Shown in pieces: positions 12,375 through 22,378 of a stretch of DNA of 64,000 bases (positions are counted from its first letter, which is position 1; each line of letters begins with the position of its first letter). The notes under the pieces were generated by a model. That model saw only the letters and a list, made by a program, of their open reading frames with translations, searched no databases and was not told where the DNA came from. A program made the position numbers and the translations under genes. This stretch comes from Lactuca virosa (taxonomy: Eukaryota > Streptophyta > Magnoliopsida > Asterales > Asteraceae). Location: contig CAKMRJ010000001.1 in the NCBI GenBank assembly GCA_928212115.1, positions 181,005,713-181,069,712 of the forward strand. Reading direction: 5' to 3'.

Positions 12375-13265
12375 ATGGTACACCGAACACCATAAAGATT
12401 GTGGCGCCAAATCTTGAGGGTGAACACCACCGCCCCTAACTCCAAATCGTGGGTGGGATACCTCGTCGCATTAGGCTTCAGCTGCCTCGACGCATATGCT
12501 ATCACGTGATCCCTATGCATCAACACTGTACCTATCCCTATGATAGACACATATCAATAGACCACAAAGTCCTCCAGTCCCTCTGGAAGGGCTACCACCG
12601 GAGCTTTGCATAACCTTTGGCGAAGAGTCTCGAATGATGCCTGCTGCTCAGGCCCCCAGACAAAAGTAACACCCTTCCGGGTTAATCTGGTGAGAGGAAC
12701 CGCAATCTTGGAGAAATCCCTGATAAATCTCCGATAGTAGCCGGCCAATCCCAGAAAACTCTTGATCTTGGATGGGGATCTTGGCACCTCCCATCGCAAA
12801 ACCGCCTCAATCTTGGCGGGATTGACCAATATCCCATTCTGATTAACGAGATGTCCCAGGAACTGGACCTCTCGTAACCAGAAATCGCACTTGGAGAATT
12901 TGGCATATAGCCTCTCCGACCTCAAAACCTCAAGAACCTCTCGCAGATGCTCCTCATGCTGCTCTTTGGACCTTGAATATACTAAGGGATCGTCAATGAA
13001 CACGATCACCGACCGGTCCAACATAGGCCTGCACACCCGGTTTATGAGATCCCTGAATGTCGTTGGTGCGTTGGTGAGCCCGAAAGGCATCACCACAAAC
13101 TCGTAATGCCCATAATGAGTTCTAAAGGTCGTCTTCTGAATATCCTCATCGCATACTCTCATCTGGTGATATCCGTATCTCAAATGAATCTTGGAAAACC
13201 AAGATGCCCCCTGCAGCTGATCGAATAAATCATCGATCCTCGGAAGTGGATAACGGTTCTTGACT
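12375..13265 (-). pseudogene. Gypsy E RT and RNase H part
   Basis: From 13265 downward: TVKNRYPLPRIDDLFDQL, then SKIHLRYGYHQ where SKIDLRSGYHQ is usual, so the motif-A catalytic Asp is replaced by His. VMPFGLTNAP follows, then FIDDPLVYS (the two Asp of the FIDD box kept, Ile to Pro after them), the RT thumb (IKSFLGLAGYYRRFI) and the start of RNase H. A stop at about 12551-12553 with a short deletion removes the first RNase H catalytic Asp. After it come VLMHRD, YASRQLKPN, THDLELGAVVF (Glu kept) and YGVRCTIY. The reading continues at 4538 across Copia F and is joined upstream to 17965 across LTR G1. Not functional. Confidence 0.93.
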
Positions 13266-14510
13266 GTCAATGTCACATCCCCAAACCGAAACGACAGAAA
13301 CATTCGAGGGTGGAGGACGTCATGTGTAGTATCACAACAATTGCATCATAGTAATCAAAGTAAACACAACCATTACATTGAATATATAAAAGGTATTTAC
13401 ATCTGTTTGATTCATATTCATATACATCAAAAGTATATCAAAATATAAAGACGTGACTCTATATGCTCCGTCTTCTCAAAAGCCTGCTGAGGTACCAATC
13501 TACAGATTTCCTGAGAACACAAGCGATTTTGAAAAGATAGTATCAGCATAAAATGTCATACCTCCAAACCGAAACGGCTGAAACGTTCAGGGGCGGATGA
13601 CGTCATATGTAGTATCACAACAATTGCATCATAGTAATCAAAGTAAACACAACCATTACATTGAATATATATAAAAAGTATTTACATCTGTTTGCTTCAT
13701 ATTTTATACATCAAAAGTAGTAAAAAGAAAGATGAGACTCCATACACCTCGTCTGCTCAAAAGTCTGCCAAGGTACCTGTCTACTGATTTCATGAGAATA
13801 CAAGCAGTTTTGAAAGAGAGTATCAGCATAAAAGTTGGTGAGTTCATAACCATCTTTTGTAATAAAAACCTATTAATGAATTAGTGAAAATGTTTGTATA
13901 TTTCTAAGAAAAACCAATATTTTCTAACATGTGAGTTTGTTACAATATTCCATAAAGTATTTGTTTGAATGTTTATTTACCACCAGATTAATTGTATAAT
14001 ACTGTTTTGAATGTAAAATCCCTTTTTATAAGAAAACCTTGGCTATCACCAGTATAAATAGGATGTTCTGTTTGAAAACCCTGGTTAATACCAGTATGTA
14101 TAGTAGTTTTATTTCTCATAAAGAAACCATGTATTTTCCATACTTATGCTAAATAATCATTATTCATGTATAGTATATTACTACGTAAATATATCATTGT
14201 TATCTATTTGCGAGTTTTATGACCATACTAACTGATATGGCGCTAATCGAGCGCCAGTATCTTTTATGACTTTGTCACCCGTAGACCTGCCGGTCCTACT
14301 ATAGCTAGCAGCAAGGTACGGGATTGTCAGTCCCGTATAGATCTATACACAAACTCACGCTCTCCCTTGAGGAGACTCTGGTTCATAAGGGTAGTCTTCC
14401 ACTAGTACATGTAATTGTACCCAAAGACATGTCTCTCAACTAAATTAACGACTTTACAAGTAATAATACGGGAAAACCCTTTGATAAATAACAGAGAGGT
14501 TTATAAAAGA

Positions 14511-14696
14511 TGTGTGTATGTATATGTATAACCATGTATTGAATTCCCAAACTATACCCATTATAGTTTGTGTGTTTGTATATGTATAACCATGTATTGA
14601 ATTCCCAAACTATACCTATTATACTTTGTGTGTTTGTATATGTATAACCATGTATTGAATTCCCAAACTATACCTATTATAGTTTGTGTATTTGTA
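14511..14696. repeat. 58-bp tandem repeat, about 3 copies
   Basis: The block AACCATGTATTGAATTC recurs at 14530, 14588 and 14646, exactly 58 bases apart, with few changes. It lies in LTR G2. Confidence 0.85.
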
Positions 14697-15372
14697 TATG
14701 TACTTTGATTGATGAATTGGTCTGAAAACTATGTGGTTATTCTTGTAAGTTGAAAACGTCCCTTATGCTCAACATATTACAAAAAGGATAAATATCTAAA
14801 TATTTTATAAAACATGGAAAGTCTTTTGGTTGTATCGATTTCATAAGTTTTAAACTCGTTGAAATTCATTTGTATTAAGTTCACAAAAATAATTGTATTG
14901 GGATTGTATTCCCCCTCTGAAAACATGAAAAATAGTAAAAGCTTAGGGGTATGAACTCACCTGCTGTGAGTGATCTGTACGTAAGATTTTTTGTAGGATG
15001 CTAAGTGTAAGGTGAAGACTCGAGTATACACGGATCCTATTTAGCATATAATGACACATACTTGTATCAAATTAGTGTATAACACAACTAGTTATGATAG
15101 GGAATCACCCTAGGGACTAGGAAACACTTGAAACTAAGTGTTAAAATCACATATGATTAAATAAGGGAGGTTCACGGCCACACTAAGGTGTGTACGGCCA
15201 TGGGGTTCACGGCCCATGAGTGTATGGTCGTACACTCATGAAGAAGTATGCAAATGAGGTGTTTTAAGGTCCTATCTAGCATCAAAGAAGTGTTCTTGGT
15301 CACATGCTTAACTTTAAGGAGAGTTTAAGGCCAACTATCAACATCAACAAGGGTTTACGACCCTATGAGGTG

Positions 15373-15815
15373 TGTACGGCCGTACAATGGTTTACGGCCG
15401 TACACCTTCATGTTCTTGGTAAGATGGTCGATTTTAAGATGAATAACAAGTGTTTCTAGTAGATAACAAGCAAGGAAGCCGTTACTAACAATTTGGAAGC
15501 TTGATGAGGGTTTACAGCCACCAAGAACTAGTGTGTGTTCTTGGTGAAAGATGAAGATCTAACCAAAGATGAAATTTATGGAATGAAAACATGGATTCAT
15601 CACTAGTTAAAGCAATGTAGCAACAAATTAAGGTAAGAAACACTTACATTTTTGAAAATCTAGGTGAGAATTTTGATGATAGTAGAGAGAGAATCCGAAT
15701 TTTTGGCTTGGAAGTGTGAAAAGTGTTGAATAATGACTAAGTATCACTTATATAGGTGAGAGTTCATGGCTATAAATGGGTGTACGGCCGTACACCCATG
15801 TGTACGGCCGTACAC
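15373..15815. repeat. CGGCCG-centred palindromes in LTR G2
   Basis: Perfect palindromes TGTACGGCCGTACA at 15373-15386, GGGTGTACGGCCGTACACCC at 15778-15797 and GTGTACGGCCGTACAC at 15800-15815. Half or imperfect sites lie at about 15190-15240 and 15391-15405. The arm here is TGTA/TACA, unlike in the other G LTRs. Confidence 0.9.
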
Positions 15816-17484
15816 TCCTCTTGAAGGAGTGTTTGGCCCGGATGCTACATTATGACTTAAGATAACTCATCCCTATACCTAAACCTTTATTGTACTAGGC
15901 TTAAAACACTCAAACAGACACTAAAGAATGCTAAAAGATAGCGGAAATGAATCTGACTTTGATTGATTTGACTAGTTGTACCAGATAGAAATTTCGGGTT
16001 GTCACATAAAAGCTGGTGAGTTCATAAGCATGTTTTTGTGATAAAAACCAGTTAATGAAGCAGTGAAAATGTTTATATGTTTCCAAGAAAATCCCATATT
16101 TTCTAATGTATGAGTTTGTTGCAATGATCTATAAGTACGAAAACCCTGGCTATCACCAGTATGTATAGAATGTTCAGTTGGAAAGCCCTGGTCATTACCA
16201 GTATGTATAGTAGTTCTATTAATTAAATAAAACCATATGTTTTATCCTCTGGAACCCTCCAATGTAATGTATAGTAGTTCTATTAATTAAAATAAAACTA
16301 ATGACGAATGAAATCCCGTAAACGAAAGGTTAGTTTATACTATTGTGAGTCGTATAACCATGCTTGATATGAGTGATGACCTCTACGACGTTCTTCAGGC
16401 GTCAGACGGTATGATATTTGTCACCCCAGACATGCCTGCCTAACTGTAGCTAGCAGTTTAGGTGCGGGATTGTCAGTCCCGAATAGATCTATTCACAAAT
16501 CTCACGCTTTCCTTCCAGGAGACTCTGATTATACTAAAAGATAGGGTTTAACATGCACCTTTAAAGGTACGAATGAAGAGTTGTCTCGCAATCCTGTATT
16601 AACTAGTTTACATATATCTCTGTATTGTTCTTTTGTGATTAAATCAGTTTGTATACTTTATAGATTAATAGTTATATTTAAATAACTTTTTGGTAATGAA
16701 TCCTTGTTACCCGAGAGATATAAATGAATATTATAAACTAAGGTTGTCATAGTTTATATGTTTAACAATGTATAAGCTTTGAATTTGTAAAACTGTATAT
16801 CGAAAAACCCCAAAGTATACCTATTATAGTTTGCATGAATATTATGTATTTGGTTCACGAATTGATCTGAAAACTATGCAATTTGGCAGTAAGTTGAAAA
16901 TTTCCCTTATGCTCAGCATAATACAAAAGGGAATGAATATCTAAATATTTTATAAAATGTGGAAAACGTATGGATGTATCAATTGCATCATTTTTAACCG
17001 TGTTGGAACCCTTTTGTATAAAATTTAGAAAAATCATTTGTGTTTGGCTTTTACTCTGCCCCTGAAATATTAAAAACAGTAAAACCATAGGGGTATGAAC
17101 TCACTGTTGGTTGTGGTAAATGTTAGACAACAAAATTGGGAGTGAAGATCCTCGGGTTGATGTACACGGCACTTAACGGAATCCTCATAACAATTAAATA
17201 CATATATGCATTTTATTAGCGAAACCATTAATTATAGTGTTGGAAAAATATTTGATTTTGGTTTAAATGTTACCAGGACTCGATTGAATTGGAAAAGCAG
17301 GTTTTCAGCCAAGTTCACGATTTGGGAAGGTTTGCGGCCGTGAAGTGTTCTCGACGATGAACTGTTCTCGACCGTGAACAGCCCCTTGAATGGTTTACGG
17401 CCGTGAACGGTGTTCTTGAAGAAAATATGAATGTTTGAAGGGTGTACGGCCGTGAACGGATTGCGGTCCTTGAAGATTTGAAGG

Positions 17485-17500
17485 GTTCACGGCCGTGAAC
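17485..17500. repeat. CGGCCG palindrome in LTR G1
   Basis: Perfect 16-bp palindrome GTTCACGGCCGTGAAC; the arm is TTCA/TGAA. Related half sites occur at 17329, 17395, 17443, 17725 and 17742. Confidence 0.9.
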
Positions 17501-17964
17501 TCAAGAACAACAAGGCACGATTTGATGAAAAACGGATGTTTTGATGATCCAAAACGAGTTCCAAGGCGGATGGAGTGCTAGATGAAGAGAAATCTAGTGT
17601 TTTCGGGTGATGATTTTTAGAGAGAGAGAGGGTGTTCGCGGCCAAAAAAGTGTAAATGAGGGGTAGGAGCTCATATTTATAGGGGGGTTTCATGGTCGGT
17701 GGTGGGTCCACTAGTCGTGAACGGGTTTACGGCCGTGATCGGGTTCACGGCCGTAAACACCAGTCAGGCCGGTTTTCACTGATTTTCGATGTCGTTCGGG
17801 TTTCCGCGCGATTTTGGTTCCGACTCGTATATATAAAATTTAATTATATAACTTAAATGATTTTCCAACCATAAGAATTTTGACGGAACTAAATAAAATT
17901 AAAAATTTATTTAACGAAATCGACAAACGTTAATGAAAAAAAAGGTCTGGGTTGTCATAGTCAA

Positions 17965-18746
17965 CATGTTCAACTCCCGGTAATCGCTGCACATCCGGTG
18001 CGAACCATCCTTTTTCTTGACAAAAAGGATCGGCGCTCCCCACGGCGAGCTACTCGGTCGAATAAATCCCTTCCCCAGCAGCTCCTGAAGCTGTGAGGAT
18101 AGCTCCTGCATCTCTGGTGGCTTAAGGTGATAAGGTGCCTTGGCAATAGGTGTCGCCCCCGGAACAAAATCAATCTGGAACTCCACCAGCCTCTCGGGAG
18201 GCACACCCGGAAACTCCTCGGGGAAAACATCCGGAAACTCGCACACTATCAGAACCTCGGCGGTAGAACTCCGCCTCTCTGACACAATCTGCGTATCCAT
18301 AACGTACGACAGGAAGCCCATACAACCCTGCTGTAAACTCTGCCTCTCCCTGGCAGCAGATCAGAAAGTTGACCCAGATCTGGTACCCTCGCCATACACT
18401 GCAAGCACTCCCCCACTAGGGTCTCGTATAGTCACCATCTGACGCTCGCAGTCGATCACTGCTCCAAAACGGCTCAACCAATCCATGCCCACAATGACAC
18501 AGACATCACCTATCGGGATTGGTGCCAGGTCAATCGGAAACTCGAAACAAAAAATCTCCAGCATACATCCTCAGAATACAACAGTGTCAAAAACCACATG
18601 CTCATCGACTATGGAAACGCTCAGAGGTCGACTCAACGCCCCCCGTCAGATACGGATGTGACGACTAAAAGCTAAAGACACGAAGGATCGACTCGCACCC
18701 GAGTCAAATAACACCAAAGCAGGTACAAAGTTCACAAGAAATGTAC
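17965..18746 (-). pseudogene. Gypsy E protease and RT start
   Basis: Read from 18746 down: LVLFDSGASRSFVS holds an intact aspartic protease DSG (codons at about 18691-18705). PR continues (VIVGMDWLSRFGAVIDCE), then the RT N-terminus (FPDVFPEEFPGVPP, YHLKPPEM, GFIRPSSSPWGAPI, FVKKKDGSHRMCSDYREL). In-frame stops occur near 18632, 18570 and 18360. RT is cut at DYRELN by LTR G1 and resumes at 13265. The frame joins gag only if 18747-18807 is taken out. Confidence 0.9.
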
Positions 18747-18807
18747 CTAAATATAGTTCAAAATAAGAACAATAAATCGCAAAATAAATAAATAAGGAAA
18801 TATGTAC
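18747..18807 (-). other. Possible 61-nt GT-AG intron between gag and protease
   Basis: On the minus strand the gag frame is open up to ...DVVAG. It is then broken by a 61-nt AT-rich block that begins GTACATATTT and ends ATATTTAG, after which the protease frame resumes at TFLVN. Taking out exactly this block restores the frame (61 is not a multiple of 3). Left in, the frame adds a short hydrophobic tail and hits TGA. GTACAT is repeated at both borders, so a small insertion with a 6-bp duplication is the main alternative. It is shorter than most plant introns. Confidence 0.5.
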
Positions 18808-19986
18808 CAGCCACGACATCAGGTGCTGCGCGGACCTCCTCCGCTGTCAGCTGAAAAGCTCTCCCATGAGCCCTCGGATCCTCGGCCTTCACCGACCGAA
18901 CATCAGTAGCACGGAAAGCAGCAGGAGTGGAACCCTGGGCCGATCCCTGAACAAGTTGTGGGCACTCGACCTTCCGATGGCCGATCTCATTGCAGTGAAA
19001 GCAGACTGCAAATCCCTTGGGGCAATCCTTCGCCGTATGCCCCTCCTTGCCACATTTGTATCAAATCCCAGCCCGACAAGATCCATCATGACTCTTGCTG
19101 CACTTGCCACAAGTGCGGCCCTTCTGGCCTCCTGATCTCGAATCAGCTGGCTTAGCCTACTTGGCTGCCGACTGCGACTGTGTCGGCCGCCAGTCTCTCC
19201 ACTGAGACTCCACATCCTCCCTGGCCTTAGTCTCCAGCTCGATCTCCCTCCTCCTGGCATTTTCCTGAAGCTCAGAAAATGTCCGATAAGACGAGTTCAC
19301 CATGAACTCTTGAATATCCCTCCTCAGAATGCTCAAATATCAGCTCATGCGTGCCTCCTCAGTCGACACATGCTCAGGGCAGAGCAACACCCTCTGATGA
19401 AACATTTGTGTAATCACAGTCACCGACCATGTCTTCTGCCTGAGAGACAGAAAACTCATGGGCCAACCGTTCCCTCTCCACCGGGGGAAGATACTCATCT
19501 CGGAACATCTCAACAAACCTCTCCCAAGTCACTACAGAATGCTCAGCAGGAGTAAAAATGGTTGTCACAAACTTCCACCAGACCTTCGCTCCCAAGCAAA
19601 GCTGGTTCAACGCGAACCGTAGCCTCAAAGGCTTGGGGCAAGAACAAGTGTAGAAACACCCTCGATATTAGAGATCCACCTCATTGCAGCAATCGGATCC
19701 TGAGCCCCATCAAACTCTGGTGGCTTCGTGTTGCTGAATTCCCGGTACAGCAACGAGTCACCTCCCTATGGTCTGCAGCAGCGACAGCTGCGGTGGCTGC
19801 AGCAGCAGCGGCCTCAGTAACAGTGGCATACCGCTCATCAAACGTCTCAATCAAGGTGGTCTTAATAGACCCAAACATCTCAGCAATCTCCGCTCGAATA
19901 GATGCGGCCACCTGCTCGTGAATCATGTTGCGAATCTCATCATCACTAGTCCCACTGCTCCCGGGGTTGTGGTGTGTACCAACCAT
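18808..19986 (-). pseudogene. Gypsy E gag
   Basis: The likely start ATG is at 19986 (MVGTHHNPGSSGTSDDEIR). An N-terminal helix and an Ala-rich run (TEAAAAAATAAVAAA) follow. The Gag core appears in another frame (LRFALNQLCLGAKVWW, EHSVVTWERFVEMFRDEY, PPVERERLAHEF). The C-terminus has three CX2CX4HX4C zinc knuckles near 18960-19110. In the second knuckle the first Cys codon is TGA (19061-19063 on plus). At least three frameshifts (about 19790-19630, 19380, 19260) break the gene. After the knuckles the frame stays open to the possible intron. A normal product would coat and package the element RNA. Confidence 0.88.
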
Positions 19987-20684
19987 GATGTCTCTGAAAC
20001 ACAGCACAAAATCATCAGAGACTCGCTCGAGCATACTCACACTCGATCACTCATCCCTACTCGTTCCTTACCATCCTAAGTATTCTTACTTGGGTTGCAT
20101 ACAGATTCGGTGCTTTTAGTAGTGCGGGCCCAATACTACCTTCCACACCAATCAGTAGTCATCCCAAGTCCTCTTCCTAGGACCGCATATCACTATTACA
20201 CTATCTCTCACGAATAAAAGACTACCCTCTCAGAGGATCCCTCATATTCTCATCTAGATATCTCCCCTAGATTATTCCTTAACTCAAGACTTTCTCTCTC
20301 TCTCTCTCTCTATGTGATCCTGCTAGATACTCTCACTCCGAACATACTCAAAGCATATATCAGATAGCAACGACTCCTAAGCTAAGACATCACAAATCAG
20401 GGAACTCTAGCCTCAAAATATGAAATACCTAGCCTATCCTCTAGCATGCATTACTAATATCTCATAAATATCTCATAATTCAATTAAATAAGGGTATTTT
20501 GGGAAATCACCGTTCGGGCTCTGGCTGATTGTACACACTGCTTCAACTCATTTTCTCTTAAAAACTCTTTCTCGGTTTTAGAAAAATCATTTCTTTTGAA
20601 ACCTTTTTCTCAAATCCACAGTTTGAGTTTTGACATACCCGAAGGTGCATCCGAATCCCTCAAACCAAGGCTCTGATACCAACT
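19987..20684 (-). other. Gypsy E leader and primer-binding site
   Basis: There is no gene in this stretch. It contains a CT run at 20291-20311 and the primer-binding site GCTCTGATACCA (plus) at 20670-20681, three bases from the LTR, matching initiator tRNA-Met. Confidence 0.88.
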
Positions 20685-22378
20685 TGTAACACCGTAAATT
20701 TTCAAACAAAATTTTTCATTTAAAAAGGACTAATTATCTCATTTCAAAATCACAATTTGCACAAGCATCAATTTATCAAAACACATGTCTCAAAAACTGT
20801 TTATAACACAAATCCAGGATCCTCCAAAAACATATCTCCGATGCAGGTGTGTGTACAATCAAGTCGGCGCCTTCCCGTGATCCTGAGAAGTACCTGAAAC
20901 ACACAACACATAACACGGTAAGCACGAAGCTTAATGAGTTCCCCAAAATACCACACACATCACATTATGTCCCACAATACATAAGTAAGCACATATGACC
21001 CTCCGGTCAATGTGTCTCAGTGGACACCCTCCAGTCCCACAACTCACTAAGCTCATAATAATAATAATACTCAGCATAAATCACAAAGACATAATGCAGG
21101 ATATCACAATACATAAGTAAGCACATATGACACCTCGGTGACACAAAGATACCACTCAGGGTAAGTATAGTGAGAAAACTCACCTCGAAACAAGCAAGTA
21201 GTAACCTCGTACGCGAATCTCGAACTAACCTCCGCCTAACACATAGGATAGTTATTTCTAATTAATAGTCTATTCACAACTCTATATAAATCAAAGTTAT
21301 TCTCTTTCTTTCAAACTCTTGAAATGGGGTAAAAGACCATTTTCCCCCTCCAAGGCTCTCTTTAACCCTGTCTTGACCAAAACCCTAAAGTCAACAGAAG
21401 TCAACGTCCGAGTCAACAGTCTATGTTTGACCCGACTCGCCGAGTGCATCTATGTGACTCGTCGAGTCCACCTATTTTCCTTAGAAGTCTCATGAAAGGT
21501 CCAACTCATCTCGTCGATTTGACCCCCAACTCGTCGAACTTCCGCATGATGAAGCTCATCGGCACAAACCCTAACCGACTCGTCGAGTCAGGTTATGGAC
21601 TCGGCGGGTCTCTTCAATCTGATTTCTTATTCAGACGTTTTAAGACAGATCTATCACTCCAAACACTAGATCTACCATCATAAGGCTCGATTGTCACGTA
21701 AATCTTCGATCTTTACGCTCATGCATGGTGGTTTTGCTCCAATCTACCAATACATGTTCTCACAAGGTGTTAAACACCATACTCCTCATATGGATGAATA
21801 AAGTTGGGACCTTTGGGCTCTAGGGACCTCACAAGGTCTAGATCTGAGGTTTAAACCACTTGATAACTTAGTATGCTCAAAGTCCCAAATAAAATGTGAT
21901 GAAAACCCTAATTTCTCAAACTCATGAGATCTATCCAAATAAAAGGGAAAGGTTCAAGCTTTTTACCTTCTTCTTGAAGCTCTGGACGAAATGGCATGAA
22001 CCCCAACATCTCCTTCTTGTTTCTTGCTGAACAACTCCTCTTCCTCCTCAAAGATGCACTAAAATCCTTCAAGGTTAGCTTGGAGGCTCTCTTAGCTCAC
22101 TTCACTCATTTAGGATTTCACACAGTAGGGTTAAGCAGCTGGTGAACCGCAAATGAGGCTATAAGTGTCCTTATATAGGCCTCAAACTTCGGGGATTTAG
22201 GGTTTCTCTTCATAGCGTCTACTCGGTGAGTCGACTCTCTGACTCGTCGAGTAGATCAATAATCCCACGTGACACATCGCGATTCTAATCGACGAGTTGT
22301 GGCACCAACTCGTCGAGTTGCTCAATAGTCCTGAAAAATAAATAAATAGATAATATACTTGGGAGTCCGTATGTTACA
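20685..22378 (-). repeat. Gypsy E 5' LTR
   Basis: A 1694-bp LTR from TGTAACACCGTAAATTTTC to GTCCGTATGTTACA. The minus strand has TATATAA at 22172-22178. ACTCG-N-CGAGT palindromes lie at 21435-21445, 21456-21468, 21577-21589, 22241-22252 and 22306-22320; the last has different but still matching outer arms (CAACTCG/CGAGTTG). The LTR is joined to Copia K at 22379. No second LTR is in the window. No gene is seen. Confidence 0.88.

Larger units (their letters stand above)
13554..16006 (-). mobile_element. LTR G2 (lone LTR) nested in G1
   Basis: A 2453-bp lone LTR, TGTCATACCTCC...TTCGGGTTGTCACA, with the TSD TAAAA at 13549-13553 and 16007-16011. Its first 250 bases resemble G1 13271-13550, and the G1 sequence resumes at 16012 with the same text as G2 near 13833. 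So one family member inserted into another. A 58-bp tandem repeat lies at about 14511-14696 and CGGCCG palindromes at 15373-15815. No gene is seen. Confidence 0.9.
13271..17959 (-). mobile_element. LTR G1 (lone LTR), carries nested G2
   Basis: Begins TGTCACATCCCC and ends GGGTTGTCATA, with the 5-bp duplication GTCAA at 13266-13270 and 17960-17964. Its last base pair is TA rather than CA, which fits a C-to-T change. Without G2 it is about 2.2 kb. There is no primer-binding site or internal region, so it is a lone LTR left by recombination. It splits the RT gene of Gypsy E. Bases 17340-17760 hold CGGCCG-centred palindromes, including the perfect GTTCACGGCCGTGAAC at 17485-17500. Short repeated blocks (58-60 bp) resemble those in G2. 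No gene is seen. Confidence 0.88.
3841..22378 (-). mobile_element. Gypsy E, broken and interrupted
   Basis: Ty3/Gypsy element read right to left: 5' LTR 20685-22378, primer-binding site 20670-20681, leader, gag 18808-19986, protease and RT start 17960-18746, RT/RNase H 12375-13265, RNase H/integrase 3841-4538. Copia F interrupts the RNase H domain and LTR G1 (with G2 nested inside) interrupts the RT domain; matching TSDs show that both inserted after E. The integrase stops at about 3841 against Copia D and the 3' LTR is missing, so E is truncated. Removing F and G1 leaves about 6 kb of E. Catalytic residues are lost in RT and RNase H. E lies inside Copia K, whose RNase H end abuts the LTR at 22379. 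Confidence 0.9.

Noticed and set aside
15778..15815. Palindromes as transcription terminators
   Set aside because: No T tract follows, and plant Pol II does not end at such hairpins; a regulatory or structural site is more likely.
18889..19260. 123-codon minus frame, Arg-rich
   Set aside because: Out-of-frame reading of Gypsy E Gag; the true frame shows three zinc knuckles.
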